NCBI RefSeq assembly: GCF_023036475.1
Contig: NZ_JAJQKI010000003.1
Location: 372,001 to 436,000 of the forward strand
Length of the DNA stretch: 64,000 nt
Direction of reading: 5' to 3'
Origin: Bacillus pinisoli
GTDB lineage: Bacteria; Bacillota; Bacilli; Bacillales; SA4
The notes under the pieces were generated by a model. That model was not told the DNA's origin and did not search any database. It saw only the letters and a program-made list of their open reading frames with translations. The position numbers were made by a program, and so were the translations under genes. This document shows positions 19,138-29,808 of this stretch, piece by piece. Each line of letters starts with the position of its first letter. Position 1 is the stretch's first letter.

Positions 19138-20133
19138 TTAATGTTTAGGGGGATCCAGATAGTCTAATTGTGTGGAAGAAAGATGATAAGTCGTACCTTT
19201 GCCTTTGCCTGTGGTGGGGAGGTTCATTGAGGAAAGCAAATAAGTTGCTATATTTCTGGATTCAATTCGAAGAAATTCACGTAACTTCCGATTGGTAATG
19301 GTCGTTTCAAATAATAGTAAATAATCACTTAGAGAATGAATATGAGCATCTGAGGAGTACGCATTACAAAAAGTACAGAACCACTTAGTCTCTATTCTGT
19401 TCATTGGGATTCTAGAGCAACTTGGACAATATACTCCTAAAAGTAAATCATCCTTATTGATACTAAACTGTCTCAATAAATCTGGATTTCCTTCTGCATG
19501 CTTACTTAATAGCATCTTTGAGATTTTCTTTATTTCTTTCCCTGTTAGCCTTTCAGTTTTATATGTAGCTTCAATTAATACCAGCTTGTCTAGGAAGTTT
19601 TGACTTGTAGTCACCTTTTGGAAGGCTTCTTTATAGTTGGGGGATGTTCTGATAATTGCTTGGGGATTGCTGATAACAACAAGAGATTCGATTGGCAAAC
19701 TAGGCAACTTATTCACTTCTAGCCAGTCTGATAATTTACGCTGATGGTTCTTAGCCTGTATAAGAGGATTAGGAAAAGCTTCTTCTTTTCCGTTGTGGGT
19801 TCTTATTAATTGTTTAAAGTTGCTATCAAAAAATAAAGTACCAATAAAATTTTTAACCTCTACAATTAGAATAAACGATGGACATAGTAGCAAAGTGTCC
19901 ATTTGAAAATAATGTTGCTGATCAAAGAGCCTTAAGTCATGAAATATACAATATTTATTATCCATTAGATAACTGTAATAGTAGTTCATCGACTGTTCAC
20001 CACGGTACCCAGCAAGATTTTTTGCCAACTCTACTTCCAAATCAGAATACGTAGGGTGAGTTTTAGGTAGTCTCCTTAATAAAGCCTCAAGTTTCCTAAT
20101 TCTAATTGAAATTTGTCTCTCTTTTAGTAGCAT
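19138..20133 (-). CDS. NERD-domain protein with C-terminal zinc ribbon
   Basis: A 331-residue protein. The nuclease-related NERD domain (about 45-170) shows GYRGEQ, QMDTLLL and IVEVKN, the restriction-enzyme-like catalytic pattern (E, D, ExK). A small zinc ribbon (CPSC then CTFC) lies near residues 246-268. A basic N-terminal helical region precedes the NERD domain. Such proteins are common in Bacillus and their role is unknown; DNA processing or a signalling role is often guessed. The start follows GGGAGGG with good spacing. Confidence 0.8.
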   Translation of the reverse strand: MLLKERQISIRIRKLEALLRRLPKTHPTYSDLEVELAKNLAGYRGEQSMNYYYSYLMDNKYCIFHDLRLFDQQHYFQMDTLLLCPSFILIVEVKNFIGTLFFDSNFKQLIRTHNGKEEAFPNPLIQAKNHQRKLSDWLEVNKLPSLPIESLVVISNPQAIIRTSPNYKEAFQKVTTSQNFLDKLVLIEATYKTERLTGKEIKKISKMLLSKHAEGNPDLLRQFSINKDDLLLGVYCPSCSRIPMNRIETKWFCTFCNAYSSDAHIHSLSDYLLLFETTITNRKLREFLRIESRNIATYLLSSMNLPTTGKGKGTTYHLSSTQLDYLDPPKH

Positions 20134-20235
20134 TTAAGCCCTCCCTTTACAATTTTGTAAAATATACTTCGACTTTAAACTATATATTCCTTCTTTTATA
20201 CCCTGGGTCTGTCCTAAATTTATGAAGCACTCGGT

Positions 20236-20345
20236 TATGCGTGAAGTTTAGGATTTATGCGGAAAATTTTAAATATATGCGTGAAATCTGTTTTTTATGC
20301 GTGAAATTTCAGATATATGCGTGAAATCCAAAATTTATGCGTATT
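20236..20345. repeat. Tandem array of TATGCGTGAA, exact 20-bp period, six units
   Basis: TATGCG begins at 20236, 20256, 20276, 20296, 20316 and 20336. The first ten bases of each unit are conserved (TATGCGTGAA, with one or more changes in units 2 and 6) and the other ten vary and are AT-rich. It lies in the intergenic space upstream of the NERD gene. The period is not a multiple of 3, and no frame is conserved, so it is not coding. Confidence 0.85.
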
Positions 20346-20382
20346 GCTCCTTACCCCGAGCAACTCCACTTATTTACCACAC

Positions 20383-20417
20383 AAAAAACCCCCACCCAAC
20401 ACCGGGCAGGGGTACCA
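20383..20417 (-). terminator. Terminator for the ytzC-small ORF unit
   Basis: On the minus strand, CCCCTGCCC pairs imperfectly with GGGTGGGG and is followed by TTTTTT. It lies about 20 bases after the stop of the 50-residue ORF. Confidence 0.7.
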
Positions 20418-20437
20418 ATTCATAATTTCACTACTCT

Positions 20438-20590
20438 CTACGCCTTCGACTTATCCGGCTGCGCGCGCTTCGCATTGCGCTTCTTTACTTCTTTCACCGG
20501 GTCGAAGTCTGGACCGACTTCCATATCCTGATTATTTACACCGTTCTTTGTCTTCTGTTCTGGATTGTTCTGATCAGAGCGTTTCTTCAT
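20438..20590 (-). CDS. Small hydrophilic protein, 50 aa
   Basis: A short frame from ATG (20588-20590) to TAG (20438-20440) with GGAGG 7 bases upstream. The product is rich in Lys, Asp, Asn and Gln and lacks hydrophobic segments. The motif EVGPDFDPVKEVKKRNAKRA is unlikely to arise by chance. The composition recalls small spore proteins, but I do not recognise a named family. It lies 44 bases downstream of ytzC and has a terminator immediately behind, so it looks like the second gene of that unit. Confidence 0.7.
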   Translation of the reverse strand: MKKRSDQNNPEQKTKNGVNNQDMEVGPDFDPVKEVKKRNAKRAQPDKSKA

Positions 20591-20634
20591 ACAAGTACCT
20601 CCAGCTTTTATTTTCAGCAGAAATCAATCACTTT

Positions 20635-20901
20635 TTAGTGATGTGGATAGATAATCATCTCGTTTTGAATTTGCTGCAATTGAAGTCTCATTCGTTCAAT
20701 TTGCTCTTTTTGCTGGGGATTCCCGCTATGAGCAAGCTGACCTAATTCAATGACAGTTGTTTCTAAAAGCTGTTGTGCTTTTGTGTACTCGGTTTGATTA
20801 TAATGCTCTTGTTTCTTTGCAATCTTGAACTGGTCTTGTGCATAGCGTAAAGTATCTTCTGCCATTTGCAGATGCTCTTCTACAGATTGACGAGTTGCCA
20901 T
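20635..20901 (-). CDS. ytzC: DUF2524 family protein YtzC
   Basis: An 88-residue, strongly helical, Gln/Glu-rich protein of the DUF2524 family (B. subtilis YtzC). The whole chain has heptad-like spacing suggesting a coiled-coil hairpin. It has no Cys and no membrane segment. It lies divergently beside ytqA, as in B. subtilis. The function is unknown; it may be spore-related, but nothing here shows it. AGGAGGTAG lies upstream of the start. Confidence 0.85.
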   Translation of the reverse strand: MATRQSVEEHLQMAEDTLRYAQDQFKIAKKQEHYNQTEYTKAQQLLETTVIELGQLAHSGNPQQKEQIERMRLQLQQIQNEMIIYPHH

Positions 20902-21103
20902 TCTGCCTCTACCTCCTTCACTGTATATACACTAGATGAAAAGCTTCATCATCACTTAGTTTATACAACTCGCTTCGTTCTATCACATTTCCACAAAGGA
21001 GGTTTTTCCCACTGTTGAATTGGTTGGTTTCCTGCTGAAACCATGCTAAAATTGATTGACTAAATGACGAGCGAATCCGAGAGATAAGGAGGGGACATTA
21101 AAA

Positions 21104-22670
<1,567 letters not shown>

Positions 22671-22672
<2 letters not shown>

Positions 22673-23789
22673 AATCACTCATTGATCTATTTGCTTTTCG
22701 ATCAGAGAAGGAACGATTTCTAAACTCCTTCATTTGCTTCCATTTTCTATACATTCTTCCGTTCCAATAAAAGAAAAAGCTAATGAATCCACCTTGCTTA
22801 ATTAGCTGCTTGGCCATTTTTTGGACAGCTCGTTGATTCAAGACCTTTTGATCCGATAAGTAAACTCCAAGTAATCCTCGATTAATAAATCGATGAAATA
22901 CTTCATGCGGAATGCCACTAATATGGTCATCAGCCTTCGTTAGGAAGTGTGATAGACGTGTTAATACCGCTTCTTCGCTCGGATAATATGTACAAAAGTT
23001 TAAATCTCCACCTGCCTTATCTTCTTCTTGGTCAATCAGATAATCAAGTAGAATATGAAGACCTTGTACATAAGGAAAATACCCTTGACGAATTTTTAAA
23101 ACATCCTCTTCTTTTAACTGCGGTTGAAATGCATACGAAACTAGACAGAAAATCCCAAGGGTTGAGCCAGAGCAAGCTGAAAACTCATACCATTCCATTT
23201 CAGGTAAGTCCGATTTGTAGGTTGAAAACCACTTTTCCAAACGAGGTACACGCTCTTCATGTTTAACATGTTTATGAACTTGAAGTGAACAATAATAGTT
23301 AGCTAATTCAATGATATAGGATTTTATCTTTGAATAATGTGGTAAATCTTTAAGAACCGATTGGCAAGTCAACACTAAATCTTTCAGATAAGCCCCGTCA
23401 TCTTGATCCTCTCGAAAACGATAATAGTCGTGCTGGTGCTCGCTCTCTACCGTTAGAGCGTTGGGCATAGACTCATGAAGTGCTTCAAAGTCTTGTGGAT
23501 CTAAAGAAGTACTTCTGTCGCATAAATTATCTAAGTAGTCGCTTATGGTTTGATAAGCAACGATGAATTTAATACATGGCTCGAGATGTTGGATAGACAA
23601 CAATGCCAAAATGGAACCACCTTCACAATGAAAGGATTTATCGCCAATACTTGCGAGGGCCTGTGTTCTTAACTCCTGATTGGGAATGCTCGCAGCTCTC
23701 CCTCGCCAATAGTCCAGTTCCTTATGAACAATTGGAAAAACCTCTCGATATACTTTTGTCATTAATCCTAAGGGATGGGAAGGCACCAT
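22671..23789 (-). CDS. ytpB: Tetraprenyl-beta-curcumene synthase YtpB
   Basis: A 372-residue protein of the DUF2600/YtpB family, a large terpene synthase type that makes cyclic C35 terpenes (sesquarterpenes) in B. subtilis. The aspartate-rich motif DYLDNLCD and a second acidic site DYLIDQEED fit the Mg-pyrophosphate-binding role. The start has AGGAG 9 bases upstream. It is transcribed behind ytpA with 29 bases between, as in B. subtilis ytpAB. Confidence 0.9.
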
Positions 23790-23818
23790 AGTAGTCGACT
23801 CCTTTGCCTTGATGCTCC

Positions 23819-24619
23819 TTATTTTACATTGATTGATAGCTGCGTTTCAACAAATCGCTTTGCATAGTCGAAAACTTGTTCACGTTCTGGCTCATTAAAA
23901 ATTTCATGATACAGTCCATGCCACTCCTTATATGTCTTATCTGTTACATCTAACTGATCAAACCATTCCTTTCCTTTTCGCTTATCCACAATTTGATCGT
24001 CTCCACCCTGCATAAATAACACGGGTACATCCGGAACTTTTTTTATATTTATAAGTGCTAAGACCGTAGCATGAATTAACTCCCGAAACCATCTGACCGA
24101 TACCTTTGTTACATATAGAGAATCATTTGAATCAAGTTCAATGACTTCTTTGTTCCTCGTCGCCATAGAAGGAGTTAGTCCGGTTGCGATTCTAAGCGAA
24201 GGTGTGATTTTATTTAACACTCTTGAAGCTAGATCCAAGAAAATAGACGGAGTGGTCTGCTCACTAATTCCTAAGCATGGAGAAGAGAGAATCATACAGT
24301 TTATTTTTAGCTGCTTCTCCTGCATCGTTCTAATAACCGTTAGCCCCCCCATACTATGACCGAGTAAAACAATTGGGAGTTGGTATGACAAGGCTTCCTT
24401 ATACCATTCTTCAACCGCTTCTATATACACATCGAACTTATCTATATGGCCACGGTCACGTCTTGAGGTTGTTCCTTGTCCAGGTAAATCTCCCATAATG
24501 ACATGGTAGCCTTCACCTCTCCACATTTCAATTAACCACTTATATCGCCCATGATGCTCAGCGGCACCGTGAACCATAACAATGACGCCTTTTGCATTCT
24601 CAGCTTCCCACTTCCACAT
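23819..24619 (-). CDS. ytpA: Alpha/beta hydrolase, lysophospholipase-type YtpA
   Basis: A 266-residue serine hydrolase. The nucleophile elbow is GHSMGG, the oxyanion region is MVHGAAEHHGR, and the late Asp/His come in GGDDQIVD and HGLYHEIFNE. It resembles monoglyceride lipases. In B. subtilis YtpA is linked to bacilysocin, a phospholipid antibiotic; I infer the same lysophospholipase role from family and position. It is the first gene of a ytpA-ytpB operon. The start follows GGAGGAGAAG. Confidence 0.88.
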   Translation of the reverse strand: MWKWEAENAKGVIVMVHGAAEHHGRYKWLIEMWRGEGYHVIMGDLPGQGTTSRRDRGHIDKFDVYIEAVEEWYKEALSYQLPIVLLGHSMGGLTVIRTMQEKQLKINCMILSSPCLGISEQTTPSIFLDLASRVLNKITPSLRIATGLTPSMATRNKEVIELDSNDSLYVTKVSVRWFRELIHATVLALINIKKVPDVPVLFMQGGDDQIVDKRKGKEWFDQLDVTDKTYKEWHGLYHEIFNEPEREQVFDYAKRFVETQLSINVK

Positions 24620-24700
24620 AAAACTTCTCCTCCCATTCCTTAACAGATTTTATCTATTTTTGTTACAATGACAATAATGACTGAAAAGGGGAAATGACAG

Positions 24701-25216
24701 ATGATCTATCCATATAAAAATCATACACCTAAAATCGCTACTTCAGCATTTATTGCTGATTATGTAACAATTTCAGGAGATGTAACGATTGGTGAAGAAA
24801 CTAGCGTTTGGTTTAATACCGTCATTAGAGGAGATGTATCTCCCACTATGATCGGCAATCGTGTAAATATCCAGGATAACTGTGTATTACACCAAAGTCC
24901 AAATAAGACTCTTATCATTGAAGATGATGCGTCCATTGGTCATCAAGTTATTTTACACAGCTCCATTATTCGTAAAGGTGCATTAATTGGTATGGGTTCC
25001 ATCATTCTTGATGGTGCAGAAATTGGTGAAGGTGCCTTTATCGGTGCAGGCAGTTTAGTTCCACAAGGGAAAGTGATCCCACCTCATAGTCTGGCATTTG
25101 GAAGACCTGCCAAAGTCATTAGACCTTTAACGGAAGAGGACCAACAGGACATGGAACGAATAAGAAAAGAATACGTCGAGAAGGGACAATATTATAAATC
25201 TCTTCAAGATCAATAA
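24701..25216 (+). CDS. ytoA: Gamma-carbonic anhydrase-like hexapeptide protein YtoA
   Basis: A 171-residue left-handed beta-helix protein built on hexapeptide repeats (IGEETSVWFNTVIRGDV, IGNRVNIQDNCVLHQ). The gamma-CA-type metal histidines appear in VLHQ, IGHQ and LHSS. Many such proteins lack measurable carbonic anhydrase activity, so the role is open. It matches B. subtilis YtoA in size and position and is divergent from ytpA. GGGG precedes the start. Confidence 0.88.
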   Translation: MIYPYKNHTPKIATSAFIADYVTISGDVTIGEETSVWFNTVIRGDVSPTMIGNRVNIQDNCVLHQSPNKTLIIEDDASIGHQVILHSSIIRKGALIGMGSIILDGAEIGEGAFIGAGSLVPQGKVIPPHSLAFGRPAKVIRPLTEEDQQDMERIRKEYVEKGQYYKSLQDQ

Positions 25217-25322
25217 GTTTTACAATCAGTTTCCATTATTTTTACATTCACATAGTATTTCCTAAATATTTCGCCCTTACTAAAAAAATAGGTAGAAATT
25301 ATCTATAACGACATTATATGAA

Positions 25323-25640
25323 GTGGAGTGCTCTTTATTTCGATACGTGAACCGTCATTTCGACTTAAAAGCACTCAACTATTTCTTCCGTCCTATCACC
25401 CACATTGGTGGAGCAAGAATGACAATAGGTACGGTCCTTTTGTTCATTATATGCTTACCCTCTCCATTAAAGTATATTGGTATTGCAAGTGCTCTCTCAT
25501 TACTAGTAAGCCATATTCCCGTCATGATCTTGAAAAAACTATACCCTCGTCCACGTCCTTATTTGACGCTCAGTCAGATAAAAGTTACACAAGAGCCTCT
25601 AAGGATCACTCTTTTCCTTCACGAAAAAAAGGACTAACTT
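25323..25640 (+). pseudogene. Truncated, frameshifted PAP2-family phosphatase
   Basis: A GTG-started frame gives a typical PAP2 N-terminus with membrane segments and the catalytic KKLYPRPRPYLTL motif. The next motif, expected as KDxSFPSGH, continues in another frame: KDHSFPS is read one frame over from about 25601. A lost A in CTAAGG explains this. The sequence ends at FPS where GH should follow and runs straight into the metK terminator. Both a 1-base deletion and a 3' truncation are therefore visible. It should have no activity. Confidence 0.75.
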
Positions 25641-25663
25641 CATTAATCGAAGTCAGCCCTTTC
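25624..25663 (-). terminator. Terminator after metK
   Basis: On the minus strand GGGCTGACTTC pairs with GAAGTTAGTCC and is followed by a T7 run. Confidence 0.8.
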
Positions 25664-25668
25664 AACAC

Positions 25669-26868
25669 TTAGCTTAATGCTTGCTCTTTTAAAGCTGCTG
25701 CTTTATCAGTACGCTCCCATGGTAGATCAACATCAGAACGGCCAAAGTGACCATAAGCTGCTGTCTGCTTGTAAATTGGGCGACGTAGGTCTAGCATTTT
25801 AATGATGCCTGCTGGACGTAAATCAAAGTTGTTGCGGATTAAGTCAACTAATACATCTTCAGATACTTTCCCTGTTCCGAATGTATCAACTGAGATAGAA
25901 ACTGGTTGAGCAACACCAATTGCATACGCTAATTGGACTTCAGCTTTATCAGCTAAACCTGCTGCTACAATGTTCTTCGCTACATAACGAGCTGCATATG
26001 CTGCGGAACGGTCTACCTTCGTCGCATCCTTACCAGAGAATGCTCCTCCACCGTGGCGAGCGTATCCACCGTAAGTATCAACGATAATCTTACGACCAGT
26101 TAATCCAGCATCCCCTTGAGGACCACCGATTACGAAACGGCCTGTTGGGTTAATGAAGTATTTTGTATTTTCATCAATTAACTCTTTTGGTACAACTGGA
26201 TCGATAACATGCTCTTTTAGATTACGCTTGATTTGCTCATTTGTAATTTCAGGGTGATGCTGTGTAGAAATGACAATAGTATCAATACGTACTGGTTGAT
26301 CGTTTTCATCATATTCAACAGTTACTTGCGTCTTTCCATCCGGACGAAGGTAAGGTAAGATATCTTCCTTACGAACTTCAGTTAAACGACGAGCTAATTT
26401 ATGAGCTAATGAAATAGGAAGAGGCATAAGTTCTTTTGTTTCGTTATTAGCGTAACCAAACATTAAACCTTGGTCTCCTGCACCAATTGCTTCAATTTGC
26501 TCATCTGTCATTTGACCTTCACGAGCTTCAAGAGCTTGGTCAACACCCATTGCGATATCAGCAGATTGCTCATCAATCGATGTTAAAACAGCACATGTCT
26601 CAGCGTCAAACCCGTATTTTGCACGAGTATAACCAATTTCACGGATTGTTTCACGAACAATCTTTGGGATATCTACATATGTAGAAGTTGTAATTTCTCC
26701 CGCTACTAATACTAATCCTGTTGTTACTGAAGTTTCACATGCGACACGAGCATTTGCATCCTTTGCTAAAATAGCATCAAGGATTGAATCAGAAATTTGG
26801 TCACAAATTTTGTCTGGATGCCCCTCTGTCACAGACTCAGATGTAAATAAACGGCGTCTTTTTGACAT
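25669..26868 (-). CDS. metK: S-adenosylmethionine synthetase
   Basis: A 399-residue methionine adenosyltransferase making SAM from Met and [20 protein letters not shown] (N-terminal ATP/Mg site), [12 protein letters not shown] and [16 protein letters not shown] are the family signatures, all intact. The start follows GGGAGGAAAACG. It lies about 215 bases downstream of a SAM-I riboswitch with its terminator. B. subtilis has ytnA and asnB nearby; they are absent here. Confidence 0.98.
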   Translation of the reverse strand: MSKRRRLFTSESVTEGHPDKICDQISDSILDAILAKDANARVACETSVTTGLVLVAGEITTSTYVDIPKIVRETIREIGYTRAKYGFDAETCAVLTSIDEQSADIAMGVDQALEAREGQMTDEQIEAIGAGDQGLMFGYANNETKELMPLPISLAHKLARRLTEVRKEDILPYLRPDGKTQVTVEYDENDQPVRIDTIVISTQHHPEITNEQIKRNLKEHVIDPVVPKELIDENTKYFINPTGRFVIGGPQGDAGLTGRKIIVDTYGGYARHGGGAFSGKDATKVDRSAAYAARYVAKNIVAAGLADKAEVQLAYAIGVAQPVSISVDTFGTGKVSEDVLVDLIRNNFDLRPAGIIKMLDLRRPIYKQTAAYGHFGRSDVDLPWERTDKAAALKEQALS

Positions 26869-27083
26869 CTAACGTTTTCCTCCCTTTATACAATGAAGTG
26901 AAATACGGTTTTCGTATATCACCTTTCTGCTTGATACGGTACTCATTCCCTTATTATTCTAATAAAAACATGAATTTATGATGAAAACATGCTTTTTTCG
27001 ACATTTTCTTAACCAGGCTGTAACAAGGTCATAGAAAAAAACAAGATTCCCCTGTAAAGGTAAAAACTCCCTTTTCCTAATAA

Positions 27084-27255
27084 CAAAGAAAAACCTTTCC
27101 CTAATGAGGAAAGGTTTTAATACACATCGTAGCCTTTCGCTCTTATCGTTCAAGGCCAAACGCCTTGCATCAGGTTAGCACCTTATCATTCTCATGATGG
27201 TTGCTGGGTTTCATAGGGCCTGTTCCCTCCGCCTGCTCGGGATAAGAGAGTATCC
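27084..27255 (-). promoter_or_regulatory. SAM-I riboswitch (S-box) with terminator upstream of metK
   Basis: On the minus strand the conserved core is present in order: CTTATC, GCGGAGGGAACAGGCCC, TATGAAACCC, GCAACC, AAGGTGCTAA and GATAAGAG. It is followed by an intrinsic terminator (AACCTTTCC with GGAAAGGTT, then TTTTTC, about 27084-27120). High SAM should stop transcription before metK. Confidence 0.95.
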
Positions 27256-27322
27256 GTTCGGCTCATATCATACCGAAGAAGTCGAATGATGTCAACAAAA
27301 GATTATAGCTTAACGAATAATT

Positions 27323-27643
27323 TTAATAAGGCGTCTCTTCTGAGTCACGTTTCTTCTTATTTATTTGTTCCAACGTTTCATATTTAAGAAGCTCGTTTTC
27401 GTTATCTCTTGGTTTTACCTGACTATAAACACCGCTTGCCGTTAAACCGATAATTAAAGCAGTTAATAATTTTTCCGCCCACAGTTGAGGTAAGCAAACG
27501 ATAACAAGTCCTAAAAAGATGGCTAAAAGCGCACGATATTTTTTATTAATGGAAAAGGCATTACCTAAAACCGTTACAAAAGCTGCAACAACAGCAGCAA
27601 TTGTTGCATAATCAAAACTGCTTAGTTGTGTAATTTCAAACAT
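27323..27643 (-). CDS. Small membrane protein, 106 aa
   Basis: Two or three hydrophobic segments in the first 75 residues (ATIAAVVAAFVTVLGNAF, LLAIFLGLVIVCL, LLTALIIGLTASGV) are followed by a charged tail rich in Lys/Glu. The layout resembles small phage-holin-like proteins, but no family is certain. AGGAGGGTGA lies 4-6 bases from the ATG. It is divergent from pckA and upstream of the metK riboswitch. Confidence 0.65.
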   Translation of the reverse strand: MFEITQLSSFDYATIAAVVAAFVTVLGNAFSINKKYRALLAIFLGLVIVCLPQLWAEKLLTALIIGLTASGVYSQVKPRDNENELLKYETLEQINKKKRDSEETPY

Positions 27644-27795
27644 AATGTCACCCTCCTTGTTTTACAATATGGAAAATAGCATGAGAACGATTGGGCGGAT
27701 GACCATTTTTAAACGTACAGATTACATTTTGTGAACTTTGAACGAAATAACTGGTACATTTTGTGAATTTATGCGTACAATACCGTAAAATAGTA

Positions 27796-27823
27796 TAGAC
27801 TATTCATTTAAATATGTTATACT
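27796..27823 (+). promoter_or_regulatory. pckA promoter with CcpN-type operator
   Basis: TATGTTATACT at 27813-27823 fits the CcpN consensus TRTGHYATAYW and contains the -10 hexamer TATACT (27818-27823). A weak -35 (TAGACT) lies 16 bases upstream. In B. subtilis CcpN represses pckA and gapB in the presence of glucose through such sites. Confidence 0.65.
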
Positions 27824-27896
27824 AATTCAAGAAGGAATTCATATATACATTTACTTTTAGAATAATAGAAACTGATAAAAAAGGCAGGTTATGAAG

Positions 27897-29486
27897 ATGA
27901 GTTCAATTGATCTTTCCATTAGCTTGAAGGATTTACTAAATGGGCATAATGTGTACACAAATTTATCTGTCTCACAACTAGTTGAAAAAGTCCTTTCACG
28001 TAATGAAGGAGAATTAACATCAACTGGTGCAGTAAGAGCAACAACTGGAAAATATACAGGACGTTCTCCAAAGGATAAATTTATTGTAGAGGAAGCATCA
28101 GTTAAAGATAAAATTGCTTGGGGTTCAGTCAATCAACCAATTTCTGTTGAGACTTTCGATCGCCTCTACCATAAAGTATTATCGTATCTACAAAATAGAA
28201 ATGAACTATTTGTGTTCAAAGGGTTTGCTGGTGCTGATTCAAAATATCGCCTACCAATTCAAGTCATTAATGAATATGCTTGGCATAATTTATTTGCTCA
28301 TCAGCTATTTATTCGCCCTGAACAAGAAGAATTGTCTTCTCATAATTCTCAGTTTACTGTCATTTCTGCACCAAATTTTAAAGCTGATCCAGAAGTCGAT
28401 GGAACTGCTTCAGAGACATTTATCATCATTTCTTTTGAACGCAAAATTGTACTAATTGGTGGAACAGAATATGCAGGAGAAATCAAGAAATCGATCTTCT
28501 CTGTTATGAACTACGTGTTACCTGAAATGGGTATTCTTCCAATGCACTGCTCTGCAAATGTTGGTGCTGAAGGTGACGTAGCATTATTCTTCGGTTTATC
28601 AGGAACAGGTAAAACCACTCTTTCTGCTGACCCTAACCGTCGCTTAATTGGTGATGATGAGCATGGCTGGTCTAACAGTGGCGTATTCAATGTTGAAGGT
28701 GGCTGCTATGCAAAGTGTGCGAATCTAACAAGAGAAAAAGAACCTCAAATCTTTGATGCGATTCGCTTTGGTAGCGTACTAGAAAATGTCATCCTAAACG
28801 ATCAAACAAGAGTACCTGATTATGATGATATGTCTCTAACTGAGAATACACGTGCTGCTTACCCAATTCAAGCAATTGATAACATTATTGACCCAAGCAT
28901 TGCGGGTCATCCAAATACAATTGTATTCTTAACAGCTGATGCGTTTGGAGTATTGCCTCCAATCAGTAAGCTAACGAAAGAACAGGCTATGTACCATTTC
29001 CTAAGTGGTTATACAAGTAAGCTTGCTGGAACAGAAAGAGGTGTAACGTCACCTCAAGCTACGTTCTCTACTTGCTTTGGATCACCTTTCTTACCTTTAC
29101 CTGCAACTGTATATGCAGAAATGCTTGGTAAAAAGATTGATGAACATAACGCACAAGTATTCCTTGTTAACACTGGCTGGACTGGTGGAGAATATGGTGT
29201 TGGAAGCAGAATGAAGTTAAGCTACACAAGAGCTATGGTTCAAGCTGCACTAGAGGGAGAATTAAACAGCGTTGAAACGGCAAAGGACGAAATTTTTGGG
29301 CTTGAGATTCCAACTCACGTTCCGGGTGTACCTGATGAAGTTCTTCGACCAGACCAAACATGGGCTGACCAAGATGCTTATACGAAAAAAGCAACGGAAC
29401 TAGCTGATAAATTTAAAGCAAACTTTAAAAAGTTCGTAAACGTTCCAAAAGAAATTGAAAATCTTGGTGGACCCGTTAACAACTAA
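27897..29486 (+). CDS. pckA: Phosphoenolpyruvate carboxykinase (ATP)
   Basis: A gluconeogenic enzyme of about 529 residues converting oxaloacetate and ATP to [11 protein letters not shown], the kinase loop [13 protein letters not shown] and [12 protein letters not shown] are intact. The start is placed at 27897, which aligns with the B. subtilis N-terminus (MNSVDL); an in-frame ATG two codons earlier is the alternative. AGG lies 8 bases upstream. A CcpN-like operator covers the -10 region, in line with repression on glucose. Confidence 0.97.
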   Translation: MSSIDLSISLKDLLNGHNVYTNLSVSQLVEKVLSRNEGELTSTGAVRATTGKYTGRSPKDKFIVEEASVKDKIAWGSVNQPISVETFDRLYHKVLSYLQNRNELFVFKGFAGADSKYRLPIQVINEYAWHNLFAHQLFIRPEQEELSSHNSQFTVISAPNFKADPEVDGTASETFIIISFERKIVLIGGTEYAGEIKKSIFSVMNYVLPEMGILPMHCSANVGAEGDVALFFGLSGTGKTTLSADPNRRLIGDDEHGWSNSGVFNVEGGCYAKCANLTREKEPQIFDAIRFGSVLENVILNDQTRVPDYDDMSLTENTRAAYPIQAIDNIIDPSIAGHPNTIVFLTADAFGVLPPISKLTKEQAMYHFLSGYTSKLAGTERGVTSPQATFSTCFGSPFLPLPATVYAEMLGKKIDEHNAQVFLVNTGWTGGEYGVGSRMKLSYTRAMVQAALEGELNSVETAKDEIFGLEIPTHVPGVPDEVLRPDQTWADQDAYTKKATELADKFKANFKKFVNVPKEIENLGGPVNN

Positions 29487-29494
29487 ATCTCATG

Positions 29495-29533
29495 TAAAAA
29501 AACAGCAACTCTCGACGGTTGCTGTTTTTTATA
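29495..29533. terminator. Terminator between pckA and ytmB
   Basis: AAAAAACAGCAAC pairs with GTTGCTGTTTTTT; it can act on both strands. Confidence 0.88.
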
Positions 29534-29552
29534 CAAAACTAATGTAACTTAT

Positions 29553-29795
29553 TTAATTAGTAGAATTGAGCGAGATTAACTCGTACACAATAACCGTTTG
29601 TTCATTTTCTAGTTCTACTTTTTTAATAATCCCCGTTCCATTTGGATCAGAATCCTTCGTTTTTCTCACTTCCAACGGAATATCTAAAGGATATAAACGG
29701 TAGCCAGCCTTCGTTAAGGTAAATAGATTTCCGCTTACTCTTTCTTCTAAACCTTTTGTCACAATCATCGTGTTTAATTCAAAGGGCATCCCCAT
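29553..29795 (-). CDS. ytmB: DUF2584 family protein YtmB
   Basis: An 80-residue beta-rich protein of the DUF2584 family. The opening MGMPFELNTMIVTKG and the phrase GYRLYPLDIPLEVR are characteristic. It is transcribed 13 bases behind ytmA and is the distal gene of that pair, as in B. subtilis. The start follows AGGAGGAGAT. Function unknown. Confidence 0.85.
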   Translation of the reverse strand: MGMPFELNTMIVTKGLEERVSGNLFTLTKAGYRLYPLDIPLEVRKTKDSDPNGTGIIKKVELENEQTVIVYELISLNSTN

Positions 29796-29808
29796 TGTTT
29801 ATCTCCTC

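Noticed and set aside
20236..20345. CRISPR array or coding repeat
   Set aside because: The conserved part is only 10 bases with a 20-base period, too short for CRISPR, and the period breaks any reading frame.
20317..20745. Plus-strand 142-codon frame
   Set aside because: It runs through the 20-bp array, a terminator and two minus-strand genes, with no ribosome site.
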